DNA of 64,000 nt from Fictibacillus halophilus (GCF_016401385.1 NZ_JAEACF010000001.1:1674001-1738000), one strand, 5' to 3'. Counted from the stretch's first letter, positions 1 through 8,566 are shown. Notes: generated by a model not told the origin, from the sequence alone. Program-made: numbers and translations.

Positions 1-288
1 GTTGTACAGTTCTTTAAATGAACGTGTGAAAGCTTCTTGTGATTGAAACTGTAATGAAAATGCGATGTGTAAAATGGACTCATCCGAATAGAGAAGGTAC
101 ATGGCTGCTATCGCTAAACGCCGCTTACGAACATACTCACTTAACGTTTGGCCCGTTTCTTTCTTAAAGATCCGCGATAGATGAAATTTCGAATACCCTA
201 CTTTATTTGCATAATGTTCTAGGAACCAGTCATCTTGTAAATGTTCTTCAATGTAACGAATGGTCTCCTTCGTGACTTCACTATACAT
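1..288 (-). CDS. AraC-family transcriptional regulator, N-terminal part (gene runs off the window)
   Basis: The 96 codons visible encode an AraC/XylS-type DNA-binding domain at the very N-terminus: a first helix-turn-helix around YANKVGYSKFHLSRIFKKE (residues 26-44), then the linker GQTLSEYVRKRRLAIA, and a second HTH beginning near the window edge (IAFSLQFQSQEAFTRSFK). The ATG at 288 is preceded by GAGGTGAG at good distance. AraC proteins of this layout (HTH first) often carry a C-terminal effector domain of the GyrI/BmrR type, but that part lies outside the window, so the ligand is unknown. The missing 3' end is due to the window border and is not a truncation. Confidence 0.85.
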   Translation of the reverse strand, partial: MYSEVTKETIRYIEEHLQDDWFLEHYANKVGYSKFHLSRIFKKETGQTLSEYVRKRRLAIAAMYLLYSDESILHIAFSLQFQSQEAFTRSFKELYN

Positions 289-433
289 CCTGCTCACCTC
301 ACTATTATCATAATAGAAGGTGTAAATGAATTTTTGATATTATTTGCTAATCTATCTATTTTTTTCATACTTTTTATGAACATCACACTAAATAACACAG
401 CGGAAGTTAATTAGTTCATTAGTTATAAAAAAA

Positions 434-460
434 TGCACTTCCTCTTCTCGAAGAAATGCA
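434..460 (-). repeat. Dispersed hairpin repeat, copy 1 (terminator-like)
   Basis: Imperfect inverted repeat with TGCA ends (TGCACTTC / GAAATGCA) 23 bp beyond the stop of the small membrane protein gene. Read on the minus strand it is followed by seven T residues, so it can act as the intrinsic terminator of that gene. Related hairpins occur at 11409, 14381 and 16881, all in the same orientation. Confidence 0.6.
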
Positions 461-482
461 ATCATTTAGTAATTATTCGCGC

Positions 483-956
483 TTAATATACCTCTTGATT
501 ATTCGATGTGAATTTTATTCTCAACATTACTGCAACGATGCTACTCGACATTCCAGCTAGTAGAAACAGCCAAGTAAACCATTCCAGACCCATAGTAGGG
601 GATCTAAACGTTAACGAACTGGCTAAAAATAGTGTAAGTCCCAGTATGCCGAAAAATAAGCTCAGTTTGTTCGTTTGATTTTTTAAAAGCCATGTAGCAA
701 TTAATACAAGCATATACAACAAGCTAATTGTCATGAGTATGGGGAATACTGGTTTAAATTTTGCTGCGTAGATGAAATGATCCAATCCTGAGATATCAGA
801 TACATTTGTTACAGCTCCATGTTTCCATGTTGAAAAAATAGCCGAGTACTTCCATTCCCACTGTGTATCTCTTAATTCACTTCCTTCATACCATGCTGAG
901 AACGTTGAAAATAAAAATACTAAGATTGATAAAACAAATTGAATCATATACGACAT
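483..956 (-). CDS. Small four-helix membrane protein (DUF4306-like)
   Basis: About 157 residues with four predicted membrane segments: an N-terminal one (near IQFVLSILVFLFSTF), two in the middle (PILMTISLLYMLVLIATWLL and LSLFFGILGLTLFLASS) and one near the C-terminus (WFTWLFLLAGMSSSIVAVM). A soluble loop of about 40 residues rich in W and Y lies between the first two. The arrangement resembles the DUF4306/YjdJ type of Bacillus proteins, but I am not certain of the family and no function is known. The ATG at 956 is preferred over the one at 965 because GAGAGGGA sits 10 bases before it and directly abuts the upstream ATG. It forms a single-gene unit ended by the hairpin at 434-460. Confidence 0.7.
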   Translation of the reverse strand: MSYMIQFVLSILVFLFSTFSAWYEGSELRDTQWEWKYSAIFSTWKHGAVTNVSDISGLDHFIYAAKFKPVFPILMTISLLYMLVLIATWLLKNQTNKLSLFFGILGLTLFLASSLTFRSPTMGLEWFTWLFLLAGMSSSIVAVMLRIKFTSNNQEVY

Positions 957-1099
957 AGCTAGCATTCCCTCTCATTCATATGTTGTTCCTTATTTTACCA
1001 TGCGAGGTTTGATCTTTGCTAATTACTATTAGACTAAATTTCTTAAGGTCAGTTAATTTTAATCGAAGAACATTGAGAACGATATCCTAGTCGTTTTAA

Positions 1100-1537
1100 T
1101 TATCCGATTTTCTCCGCTAACTCTAGAATTATTCCTTCTGGACCACGAACGTAGCAAAGTTTATAGCTAATCTCGTATTGCTCGATCTCACTAAAAGTTT
1201 CCATGCCCTTCTTTTCCAATATAGCAACAATCGCCTCTAGATTCTCAACCGCAAAGCAAATATGTCGGATGCCTAGCGTATTTGCATAAGGTTGTTGAGT
1301 ATCTGAATCATCTGATGGCGTATGAAATTTGACTAGCTCTATCCAGGTCTTACCATCAGGCATTCCTAATTCTACACATTCAGTTTTTACATTTTCAAGT
1401 CCAACAAGCCTGTCCAACTGATTTCCTTGCATTTCCCATTCCGCTTTCACTTCAAGTCCTATTTCAAGGAAGAATGCTTTCGCTTCTGAAAGTTTGTTTA
1501 CGTTTATACTCACATGATCGATTCTATTAACCTTCAT
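1100..1537 (-). CDS. VOC-family protein (glyoxalase/dioxygenase fold)
   Basis: About 145 residues forming one vicinal-oxygen-chelate unit: two beta-alpha-beta-beta-beta modules starting at RIDHVSINVNKL and GIRHICFAVENL. Candidate metal ligands are the His in each of these motifs (DHVSI, RHICF) and the Glu residues in WIELVKF and ILELAEK, the usual H/E...H/E pattern of the family, which fits methylmalonyl-CoA epimerase or glyoxalase-like enzymes. The substrate cannot be told. The ATG at 1537 is chosen because CGGAGG lies 8 bases upstream; an in-frame TTG two codons earlier is less well placed. Single gene, no clear partner. Confidence 0.8.
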   Translation of the reverse strand: MKVNRIDHVSINVNKLSEAKAFFLEIGLEVKAEWEMQGNQLDRLVGLENVKTECVELGMPDGKTWIELVKFHTPSDDSDTQQPYANTLGIRHICFAVENLEAIVAILEKKGMETFSEIEQYEISYKLCYVRGPEGIILELAEKIG

Positions 1538-1830
1538 AATCAATTCCTCCGATGTTCATTTTGGCTCATAAGTTATATTCGATCGAACCACTTTTAAACC
1601 TTTTCTGAAATGAAAGTTCCCTTCTTAAAGCTAAATACATTCAAAGCTATCCATCCTATTTTAAAATACTTATCTAGTTAAATAGATTCACACAAAAACT
1701 ACTAAAAGTTCACTTTCCAAAATTACTTCTATAGTAAGACATTATCATTTTTTTCCAATGTTTCTGATTTCCATATACATATTACCTTTTCTGCATTATA
1801 TTGGAACACATTAAGAGGAGGAGAGTTATT

Positions 1831-2484
1831 ATGAAAAAGTTTCTTAGTCTATTCACTGTGTTTATTTTTTCACTCGTGCTCGTTGCTCCATCGTTTGCGT
1901 CTGCAGCTCAAAAGTTGATTCAACCAATCAACAACGCGTATATTACCGCTGGTTTTTTGAATGCTAACTATCAGCAGAAATTTGGCTTCAAACATTATGG
2001 ATGGGATTTAACTTCAACTAACAGCAGCAGAGCGGTTTGGGCGAGTGGAACTGGAAAAGTTTTAGCTACAGGCTACGATAACGTTTTAGGTAACACCGTC
2101 ATTGTGAAATATCCCGCATCTTACATCCATTCAACAGGTGCAACAAAAGATCTTGTGTTCCGATATAATCACTTAGCTTCTATTGCCGTATCTAAGGGGC
2201 AAAGTGTTACAAAAGATACTCGATTAGGTAACTATGGAAATACAGGTATGTATTCGACTGGTCCACACCTTCACTTTGAAATTGATACAGACACCGTTTA
2301 TTACCAATACTCTCCTACACTAGGATCGAGTTCAAATATTATAAAAGCGGGTACTGCTAGCACGGTGCTATCTCCGAAAAATGTTCTATATACTAAAGTC
2401 TCTAATCCTGATAACCAGAGCATTTATATCGTTGGAGATGGCTATCAATCTTCCTCTGAAGATGACCTTCCTTTTAAAAACTAA
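1831..2484 (+). CDS. Secreted M23-family metallopeptidase
   Basis: 217 residues with a Sec signal peptide (MKKF, then a hydrophobic stretch ending near ASAAQ). The LytM/M23 zinc-peptidase core carries the two expected metal-binding motifs: HYGWDL (H and D, around residue 57) and HLHFEI (around residue 147). These enzymes cut peptide cross-bridges of peptidoglycan or other small peptides outside the cell. There is no cell-wall binding domain, so it is a small stand-alone hydrolase of the type seen in Bacillus spores and culture fluids. The start is the ATG after GAGGAGGAG; an upstream in-frame TTG at 1801 has no such site. A terminator follows immediately. Confidence 0.9.
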   Translation: MKKFLSLFTVFIFSLVLVAPSFASAAQKLIQPINNAYITAGFLNANYQQKFGFKHYGWDLTSTNSSRAVWASGTGKVLATGYDNVLGNTVIVKYPASYIHSTGATKDLVFRYNHLASIAVSKGQSVTKDTRLGNYGNTGMYSTGPHLHFEIDTDTVYYQYSPTLGSSSNIIKAGTASTVLSPKNVLYTKVSNPDNQSIYIVGDGYQSSSEDDLPFKN

Positions 2485-2491
2485 TAACAAA

Positions 2492-2525
2492 AGAGACAAA
2501 GCAACACTCGCTTTGTCTCTTTTTA
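2492..2525 (+). terminator. Intrinsic terminator after the M23 peptidase
   Basis: Perfect 11-bp stem AGAGACAAAGC / GCTTTGTCTCT with a 7-base loop, followed by TTTTT. A run of A on the other side means it could also end the leftward ABC transporter operon. Confidence 0.9.
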
Positions 2526-2538
2526 TTGTTCACTTCAT

Positions 2539-3288
2539 TTATCCCAACTGGCCTTTAAACTTTTTACTGGCAAAGAAGTAAGCAATCACCATAATTCCGA
2601 TACACCAAGCAAGCGCAACCCAAATATCATTTCCAACTGATCCATCATACAGTAGAGCACGAATTGCGTTCACAATGGATGTTACAGGTTGATTCTCAGC
2701 AAAGATTCGTACAAGCTTAGGCATTGTTTCAGTTGGAACAAATGCTGAACTGATAAAGGGTAGGAATACGAGCGGGTAGGAATAAGCTGTTGCTCCTTCC
2801 ATAGAACTTGCTGTTAAACCCGGAATAACGGCGAGCCATGTTAGTGCTAGTGTAAATAGTCCAAGTATTCCCGCTACAGAAAGCCAATCTAGAAGTCCTG
2901 CGTTAGAACGAAAACCCATCAGCAAGGCGACTAGGATAACAATCAAGATGGTAATGGCATTTGAAACAAGTGAAGTACATACATGTGCCCACAATACCGA
3001 CGATTGTTTAATCGGCATAGTTACAAAACGAGCCATTAATCCACTCTTCACATCTGTAAACAGTCGAACAGACGTATAAGCCACGTCTGATGCGATCGCC
3101 ATCAGCAAAATTCCCGGTAATAAGTAATTCACATAGTTGTCTGTCCCTGTCTCTATCGCACCGCCGAATACATAGACGAACAATAGCATCATCATAATCG
3201 GTGTGATTGCCACCGTGATAATCGTATCCGGACTTCGCATGATATTACGCATTAAACGCCCTAATAAAGTTCCTGTTATACTTTTCAT
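2539..3288 (-). CDS. ABC-2 type permease (drug exporter membrane subunit)
   Basis: 249 residues with six predicted membrane helices and the ABC2_membrane layout of DrrB/daunorubicin-type exporters: helix 1 at ITVAITPIMMMLLFVYVFGGA, the helix 2-3 core around VNYLLPGILLMAIASDVAY, the LTWLAVIPGL region, and an amphipathic loop PFISSAFVPTETMP before the last helices. It forms the membrane pore for the ATPase encoded just upstream. The two genes abut (TAAATG), which implies translational coupling. Substrates of the family are lipophilic antibiotics or lipids; none can be named here. The adjacent PadR regulator suggests drug- or stress-induced expression. Confidence 0.9.
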   Translation of the reverse strand: MKSITGTLLGRLMRNIMRSPDTIITVAITPIMMMLLFVYVFGGAIETGTDNYVNYLLPGILLMAIASDVAYTSVRLFTDVKSGLMARFVTMPIKQSSVLWAHVCTSLVSNAITILIVILVALLMGFRSNAGLLDWLSVAGILGLFTLALTWLAVIPGLTASSMEGATAYSYPLVFLPFISSAFVPTETMPKLVRIFAENQPVTSIVNAIRALLYDGSVGNDIWVALAWCIGIMVIAYFFASKKFKGQLG

Positions 3289-4050
3289 TTACACACTCTC
3301 CTTTTTACCGATGATGTTGAGGAAAATATCCTCGAGCGATGGCTGCTTTTCAACGTACTCCACTTTTGCTGGCGGAAACATCTCTTTCAGTTCTTGCAGT
3401 GTTCCGGTCTTAATGATTACTCCACCATGTAATATCGCGATACGGTCTGCGAGCTGCTCGGCTTCTTCCAAGTATTGTGTGGTCAGTAATATGGTCGTGC
3501 CTCCATTCGCAAGTTCCTTCACTGTATTCCAAACTTCAATACGTGCTTCAGGATCAAGTCCCGTTGTTGGTTCGTCGAGAAAAATAACGTTCGGTGTCCC
3601 AATCAGACTCATGGCAATATCCAGCCTTCGTTTCATACCACCCGAATATTGATCTGCTCGTTTGTTCGCGGCTTCCGTCAAGCTGAATCTTGCAAGTAAT
3701 TGATCTGCTACTTGAGCTGGGTTGTGAACACCTCTCAATTTAGAGATCATCATCAGGTTCTCCCGCCCAGTAAGCATTCCGTCTAAAGCTGCAAACTGCC
3801 CTGTCAAACTAATGCTCTGGCGAACTTCATCGGGTTGACGATCGATATCGTATCCACAGATGTGTGCTTTCCCTTCATCTGCTTTCATTAGTGTAGAGAG
3901 AATGTTGACGATCGTCGTCTTTCCCGCTCCATTTGATCCTAACAATGCGAAGATTTCTCCCCTGTGCACCTCAAAACCTACTCCTTTTAAAACTTCCTTA
4001 TCTTTGAAAGACTTTTTCAAGCGTTTTATAGAAATCGCTGTTTGATTCAT
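3289..4050 (-). CDS. ABC transporter ATP-binding protein (DrrA-like)
   Basis: 253 residues holding a complete nucleotide-binding domain: Walker A GSNGAGKTT (around residue 38), Q-loop SLTGQFAALD, signature YSGGMKRRLDIA, Walker B VIFLDEPTTGLDP and the switch histidine region in LLTTQYLEEAEQLADRI. The C-terminal PSLEDIFLNIIGK tail is typical of daunorubicin-resistance type exporters. It energises the permease encoded next. The ATG at 4050 has TAGGAGG six bases upstream. A separate promoter just before it shares its spacer sequence with the padR promoter, so it probably answers to the same PadR repressor. Confidence 0.93.
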   Translation of the reverse strand: MNQTAISIKRLKKSFKDKEVLKGVGFEVHRGEIFALLGSNGAGKTTIVNILSTLMKADEGKAHICGYDIDRQPDEVRQSISLTGQFAALDGMLTGRENLMMISKLRGVHNPAQVADQLLARFSLTEAANKRADQYSGGMKRRLDIAMSLIGTPNVIFLDEPTTGLDPEARIEVWNTVKELANGGTTILLTTQYLEEAEQLADRIAILHGGVIIKTGTLQELKEMFPPAKVEYVEKQPSLEDIFLNIIGKKESV

Positions 4051-4096
4051 GATTTTCCTCCTAATAGATTATGACTTTCACTATTCAGTAACACTT

Positions 4097-4124
4097 ATAA
4101 TAAGTATCACTTAGTACCTAACAA
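4097..4124 (-). promoter_or_regulatory. Promoter of the ABC exporter operon with PadR-type operator in the spacer
   Basis: On the minus strand a -35 like TTGTTA (4119-4124) and a -10 like TATTAT (4097-4102) are 16 bases apart. The spacer is exactly the 16-mer AGTATCACTTAGTACC (plus-strand reading, 4103-4118). The same 16-mer with one changed base fills the padR promoter spacer at 4928-4943. Confidence 0.65.
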
Positions 4125-4162
4125 AAAATTAACTGAATAGTTCCCATTTCAAGCTATTCAGC
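4122..4162 (-). terminator. Terminator after the padR-DUF1048 unit
   Basis: Stem CTGAATAG / CTATTCAG (4133-4140, 4154-4161) followed on the minus strand by TTAATTTTTT. It separates the regulator pair from the exporter genes and overlaps the start of the exporter promoter. Confidence 0.65.
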
Positions 4163-4170
4163 CATATATG

Positions 4171-4512
4171 TTACTCTTTTTCTAATTCCTTCTTAATACT
4201 TTGGTTCAGATCTTCACGATATTTAGCAAAATAGGTTTTGGCGTTTGTTACGAGTTCATCTGCGAAAGATGCCACGTCTTCCCCTGTAATGTCTAGCACG
4301 GGTCTCCCTTCAGCTGCTCCCGCTTCAAACAAATCAATCAACTCATACTGAATGTGTAGCATATCCATGCCGTTGCCCGCTGAGAAGTTCCACATATAGT
4401 TTTGAATCTTTTTAAATACAAACTGATAATCCTCTGGAAGTGCTTCAACACGAGCCATCATCATTTTGTATTCTTTCTTATCGCCGATCATCTTTTTAAT
4501 CCATTCCAACAT
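4171..4512 (-). CDS. DUF1048-family protein
   Basis: 113 residues, soluble and mostly helical (LEWIKKMIGDKKEYKMMMAR, then EDYQFVFKKIQNYMWNF). The pattern matches DUF1048 proteins, which are regularly encoded beside PadR regulators in Firmicutes; their biochemical role is not established. The conserved stretch DITGEDVASFADELV lies near residue 82. The ATG at 4512 has AAGGAGG eight bases upstream; the longer reading from 4545 starts inside that ribosome binding site region. It lies 58 bases downstream of padR, so the two are likely cotranscribed, with a terminator after this gene. Confidence 0.85.
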   Translation of the reverse strand: MLEWIKKMIGDKKEYKMMMARVEALPEDYQFVFKKIQNYMWNFSAGNGMDMLHIQYELIDLFEAGAAEGRPVLDITGEDVASFADELVTNAKTYFAKYREDLNQSIKKELEKE

Positions 4513-4570
4513 ATTTCTTTCCTCCTTTTTATCCCTTCCATTCAAAATGCTAAAGAAACACTTTATGAGC

Positions 4571-4873
4571 TTAATGTGATTTCAATAAATTAATCTTTGA
4601 AGATACGAAATCCCATTTTCGCCAAAATGATTCAAGTTCTTGTCTGCCAGCTTCATTAAGCGTGTAAAACTTTCGAGGCGGCCCCATATCTGATGGCTTC
4701 TTAACTATGTCTACTAATTTCTTTTTTTCTAACCGTACAAGGATCGTGTATACCGTACCCTCCACCACTTCTGTAAATCCTAAATCGTTTAAGCGTCGTG
4801 TAATCTCATAGCCATAGGTTTCATGACGACTGATAATTTCTAATACACAGCCTTCCAGTGAACCTTTTAGCAT
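4571..4873 (-). CDS. PadR-family transcriptional regulator
   Basis: 100 residues: a winged helix-turn-helix of the PadR type, with the family hallmark YGYEITRRL (residues 21-29), the recognition segment EGTVYTILVRLEKKKLV and the wing GPPRKFYTLNEAGR, then a short C-terminal dimerisation helix. PadR proteins of this short class repress themselves and an adjacent efflux system until a ligand binds. Here the same 16-base sequence occupies the spacer of its own promoter and of the nearby ABC exporter promoter, which is direct support for that model. Confidence 0.92.
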   Translation of the reverse strand: MLKGSLEGCVLEIISRHETYGYEITRRLNDLGFTEVVEGTVYTILVRLEKKKLVDIVKKPSDMGPPRKFYTLNEAGRQELESFWRKWDFVSSKINLLKSH

Positions 4874-4921
4874 CTCTGTTAAATTTTCGATGTCAGGAGC
4901 CTCCTTCGTTTCATCTGACTT

Positions 4922-5017
4922 ATAATAAGTATGACTTAGTACCGTTGCAAAAAAAAATTGAAATCACTCTTACTATTTAGTATTACTTATTACCTCTACA
5001 TTGTATGACTGAGTACC
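4922..5017 (-). promoter_or_regulatory. padR promoter with repeated operators
   Basis: On the minus strand TTGCAA (4945-4950), a 17-base spacer and TATTAT (4922-4927) make a good SigA promoter. The spacer holds the 16-mer AGTATGACTTAGTACC (4928-4943). Two diverged copies lie upstream: AGTATTACTTATTACC (4979-4994) and TGTATGACTGAGTACC (5002-5017). The shared pattern is GTAT-x-ACT-x-A-x-TACC. Confidence 0.65.
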
Positions 5018-5055
5018 ATAAATGTCAACCGTTTTCCAAAAATAAATTTTTACTG

Positions 5056-5085
5056 TTTATAAAAGACTCGTCTCAGACGAGTCTT
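5056..5085 (-). terminator. Terminator of topB
   Basis: Strong inverted repeat AAGACTCGTCT / AGACGAGTCTT (5063-5073, 5075-5085), followed on the minus strand by TTTTAT, about 75 bases after the topB stop codon. Confidence 0.8.
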
Positions 5086-5158
5086 CAAATTATGATGAAC
5101 TTAATAGAGAGCAAAAGTAGCAATATACTTTCTACCTCTCCTAAACCAAAATCAATCT

Positions 5159-7342
5159 TTACTTCTTCACAAACTGATTATTAGCAAACTCAAACCCAAC
5201 CGTTAGATCCTCCTTTAAAATTAACATCGCACTAAACTTTTTCTTTTCTTTCGCTTTTGGTTTAAAACCTTTAATAAGGCTTGTTTTCCCTTTCGTACAA
5301 AGATCCTTCACCTGTTTTTCCGTAATCGTCTTACCAAGTAATTTCCCTGGAAAAGTTTGTTTGCAACCATTAGCATGTTCTGAGCAGCGATAATAGGAAC
5401 GACTTACGCTGATCTTTCCTTTTTTACACCGAGGACAACTAGCAATCGGTTTCTGACTCACATTCTTAACTCCATCAATACTCTCCTGAATAGGTGCAGC
5501 ATTCAATTGTCCAGGTACTTCTTCAATTAATTTGTTAAGAAACTTTGCGATGCTTCCCAAAAAAGCTTGAGGTGTCCCATCTCCGTTTCCTATTTTCTTT
5601 AGATAGGTTTCCCATTTGGCCGTCATGGATGGACTCGATAGCAGGTTACCTTCTATCGACTGACACAGAATCTTTCCTTTATCAGTAATGTGAACAATAT
5701 TCTTTTTCACTTCAATGTATTGATGCTTTTTAATGGTCTCAATGATTCCACTTCGTGTCGCTTCCGTACCTAAGCCTTCTACCTCTTTTAATATTTCACT
5801 TTCTTCTTCATTCTCAACCGACTTACCACACGTTTTCATCATTGAGATGAGTTGACCTTCTGTATAAGGTTTAGGAGGGGTAGTCATTCCTTCTTTCATT
5901 TTGACGAAACTTTTCACTTCTTCCCCTTTTTCAAGTTTCGGAAGAGCTTGTGCTGCTTTTTCATCTTTATTAGCATTTGGGTTTTCTTTGTCCTTTGATC
6001 CATAGTTAAAAAGTTCTTTCCATCCCTTACTGATCTCTGTTTTTCCTACGGACTCGAAGTCTAAACCATTCACGCTCGTTGTTACTTTTGTCTCTTCGTA
6101 CACATAATCGTGATGAAACATCGCAAGCGTCGTGTTTAACACTTCAAAGTAAATCTTTTTCTCTTCAATTGATAACCCTTGAATTTTTGCTCGGGTTGGA
6201 ACATTTTTTGTCGGAATAATTGCATAGTGTTCTTGAACCTTTGAAGAGTCTACATATCTTTTACTAGGTCGTTTAGAAGCTGAAGAAAAACGATTCTCTA
6301 TGAGATCTTGATAAGACTCAAGATTAGCAGATAGATACGCGAACTCATTCTCTGTAATGTACTGGGTGTCAGTTCTTGGATACGATAGAATTTTCTTATC
6401 GTACAACTTCTGAACCGTATCTAAAACCTTTTTAGGGCTGTATTTCCATCTTCTGTTTGCTGTTGCCTGCAACGTCGAGAGCGCATGCAACTTAGGTGAT
6501 TTGATTCTCATTTCTTTTTTCGAAACGGCTTTAATGATACCCGTATCTTTACCAGTAATGTTGTGCTTGTCCAGCAGTTGTTGTACTTCCTCTTGTTTTT
6601 CGCTTTTAATTCTTGCTTTGCCTTTATACTTTCCGTTTGCGGCGGTAAAGTTCCCTTCAATCTCATAAAAAGGCTTTGCCACGAAATTCTCAATCTCGAG
6701 GTGCCTTTGATAGATCAAGTACGTTGTTGGCGACTGCACCCTACCGATGCTCAAGCTATCCGTTAGTCCCTTTTGCTGTAAAAGTAACGTATAAAGGCGG
6801 CTTCCGTTCATGCCAACAAGCCAATCAGAAATCTGACGTGTTTTCGCTTCGGCATACAGCAAGAGATCTTTCTCATTATCATGTAAGTTAGAGAACCCTT
6901 TACGGACCTCATCAACTTCTAGAGAGTTTATCCAAAGTCGTTTGATGGTTTTGCCTCTCACACCTGTCAAATGATAGATCGAATAAAAGATGTTCGAACC
7001 TTCACGATCCACATCACATCCGTTAATGATGATATCCGCTTCTTTAAATAAGCGTTTTACCGCGTTAAACTGTTCATACTTCCCCGTTGCGACCTTAAAT
7101 TCATAACGTTCAGGTAAAATCGGTAAAGAAGACAAACGCCATGTTCCCCACTCAGACTTATATTCTTTGGGTTGCTTCAGCTCGACCAAGTGACCGATGC
7201 CCCATGTGATTATGGCGCCACTTGGGAAGGTGCTGCATGGGTTTAATTCTATATGCGTTTTGTCTTTTTTCTTTATTGAAAAGGCATCTGAATAAGCCTT
7301 AGCTTGGGATGGCTTTTCTGCTAAAATAACTATTTTACTCAT
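5159..7342 (-). CDS. topB: DNA topoisomerase III (type IA)
   Basis: 727 residues, the usual length of TopB. The N-terminal TOPRIM domain starts VILAEKPSQAKAY and carries the acidic metal site in NGCDVDREGSNIFY (around residue 105). The catalytic tyrosine is in SYPRTDTQYI (around residue 320). The C-terminus carries a four-cysteine zinc ribbon (CPRCKKGKI...YRCSEHANGC) followed by a DUF-like tail with GKTSLIKGFK. The enzyme relaxes and decatenates single-stranded or hemicatenated DNA through a 5'-phosphotyrosine intermediate. Many Bacillus genomes carry this second type IA enzyme besides TopA. Single-gene unit with its own terminator. Confidence 0.95.
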   Translation of the reverse strand: MSKIVILAEKPSQAKAYSDAFSIKKKDKTHIELNPCSTFPSGAIITWGIGHLVELKQPKEYKSEWGTWRLSSLPILPERYEFKVATGKYEQFNAVKRLFKEADIIINGCDVDREGSNIFYSIYHLTGVRGKTIKRLWINSLEVDEVRKGFSNLHDNEKDLLLYAEAKTRQISDWLVGMNGSRLYTLLLQQKGLTDSLSIGRVQSPTTYLIYQRHLEIENFVAKPFYEIEGNFTAANGKYKGKARIKSEKQEEVQQLLDKHNITGKDTGIIKAVSKKEMRIKSPKLHALSTLQATANRRWKYSPKKVLDTVQKLYDKKILSYPRTDTQYITENEFAYLSANLESYQDLIENRFSSASKRPSKRYVDSSKVQEHYAIIPTKNVPTRAKIQGLSIEEKKIYFEVLNTTLAMFHHDYVYEETKVTTSVNGLDFESVGKTEISKGWKELFNYGSKDKENPNANKDEKAAQALPKLEKGEEVKSFVKMKEGMTTPPKPYTEGQLISMMKTCGKSVENEEESEILKEVEGLGTEATRSGIIETIKKHQYIEVKKNIVHITDKGKILCQSIEGNLLSSPSMTAKWETYLKKIGNGDGTPQAFLGSIAKFLNKLIEEVPGQLNAAPIQESIDGVKNVSQKPIASCPRCKKGKISVSRSYYRCSEHANGCKQTFPGKLLGKTITEKQVKDLCTKGKTSLIKGFKPKAKEKKKFSAMLILKEDLTVGFEFANNQFVKK

Positions 7343-7450
7343 AGGAATTCACCTTTTTACTGAAATTTTTTACTTAAAGAAAAAGAAAATAAGGGAAGCG
7401 ATACACCACCCTTACTCTACTTTTCTATTTGACTGGTTATAAATGTTTAT

Positions 7451-7750
7451 TTAGAGAAGGCTTTTATCTCGACTTGTATCATCTAACGTTGGCAAGACGT
7501 TCTCTAGATCCAGAATGTCTTTTTCCCTAATTAACGAACTGCCACCTTTATATAAAAGCTGAATTTCTGGTCTTATGTATGGAACTCCTGCAGAAGTCTT
7601 CAATTCGATATCAGTTAGCTTCCTTCTTATTGTACCATTTCGCTTGTAAATCCAATAATCATTCTCTGAATCTATGATCATCACTTGAAAAGCCCAAGTG
7701 GATTCTCCCTTTTTCTTAACCCATATATTATCAAAATGAGAATCTAGCTT
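7451..7750 (-). pseudogene. Aminoglycoside-adenylyltransferase-like nucleotidyltransferase, 3' remnant
   Basis: The ATG-started reading frame of 77 codons (from 7684) can be extended upstream in frame, without a start codon, to a TAA at 7751-7753. The extension adds FDNIWVKKKGESTWAFQV directly before the ATG. The joined stretch reads like the C-terminal third of ANT(2'')/LinB-type nucleotidyltransferases: W-x-F-QVMIID, DYWIYKRNGTIR, GVPYIRPEIQLLYKGG and an LPTLDDTSRD tail. The N-terminal catalytic half (the GGxxxD motif) is missing and no ribosome binding site fits. I therefore call a decayed gene. An active short protein from 7684 is possible but unlikely. Confidence 0.6.
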
Positions 7751-7948
7751 TTATAACATACAATACAAAGTATGTGGATAAATAGTAAATACTCATCTTT
7801 CAAGAATTTAAAAGTAATAACACCACCTAGTAAAGAGTGGTTTTAAAAAAAAAACAGTTCCAAGGAAATAAATGCTATATTTTTCTTTAGTAGAATAGTA
7901 TAATTAAATAGTTTTCGCAGACAACATATGATTATAGGGGGTTTTATC

Positions 7949-8566
7949 TTGCGTAAATTTTTGCTTTTAATTTTAGTTCTAGGAGTTTCTTTATTAGGTG
8001 CTTGTTCAAATAACGAGCAAACAAATGAGGAGAAGACTACTTCTGCCAGTAAGGAAGAAAAGAAAGATGGCGTTTCAGTTGATAAAGGGCTTTTAAATGT
8101 AGAAGTTACTCTACCCGCTTCTTTTTTTGAAGGAGAGGATATAGATTCTACTATCGCTGAAGCAAAAAAAGATGGGGTTAAAGAAGTAACTAAAAACAAA
8201 GATGGATCTTTAACTTATAAAATGTCGAAATCTAAACACAAAGAAATGATGAAAGAAGTAGAAACAAGCATTAAAGAGTCTGTTGAAGAAGCCAAAACTA
8301 GTGGAGACTATGCTTCTATAAATGACATCACTTATAACAAATCATTTTCTGAGTTTACACTCTTAGTAGATAAAGCAGCCTATGAGAATAGTATGGATGG
8401 TTTTGCAGCTATAGGCTTTGGGATGACTGGTATGATGTACCAAATGTATAACGGAGTTGATTCGGATGATACGAAAGTAACTATTTTTGTAAAAGACAAA
8501 GCTACAGAAAAAACATTCGATGAAATTGTATACCCTGACGCATTGGAAGAAACAAGCTCAAATTAA
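7949..8566 (+). CDS. Lipoprotein, function unknown
   Basis: 205 residues. A type II signal peptide (LRKFLLLILVLGVSL) ends in the lipobox LLGAC, so it is anchored to the outer face of the membrane. The mature part is charged, with a lysine-rich linker after the cysteine and no recognisable enzyme domain. The start is taken as the TTG at 7949 because AGGGGG lies seven bases upstream; the ATG at 7928 has no ribosome binding site and would add an unusual GG-containing leader. A TATAAT box at 7899 gives a plausible promoter. It is followed by a second lipoprotein gene 29 bases on, probably cotranscribed. Confidence 0.8.
   Translation: MRKFLLLILVLGVSLLGACSNNEQTNEEKTTSASKEEKKDGVSVDKGLLNVEVTLPASFFEGEDIDSTIAEAKKDGVKEVTKNKDGSLTYKMSKSKHKEMMKEVETSIKESVEEAKTSGDYASINDITYNKSFSEFTLLVDKAAYENSMDGFAAIGFGMTGMMYQMYNGVDSDDTKVTIFVKDKATEKTFDEIVYPDALEETSSN

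Noticed and set aside
3203..3652. 149-codon plus-strand frame over the ABC exporter genes
   Set aside because: Antisense to two genes with complete ABC motifs; composition is shadow-like.
7843..8199. 118-codon frame on the minus strand
   Set aside because: It lies opposite the lipoprotein gene at 7949, which has a lipobox and ribosome binding site; the minus frame is a low-complexity serine-rich shadow.
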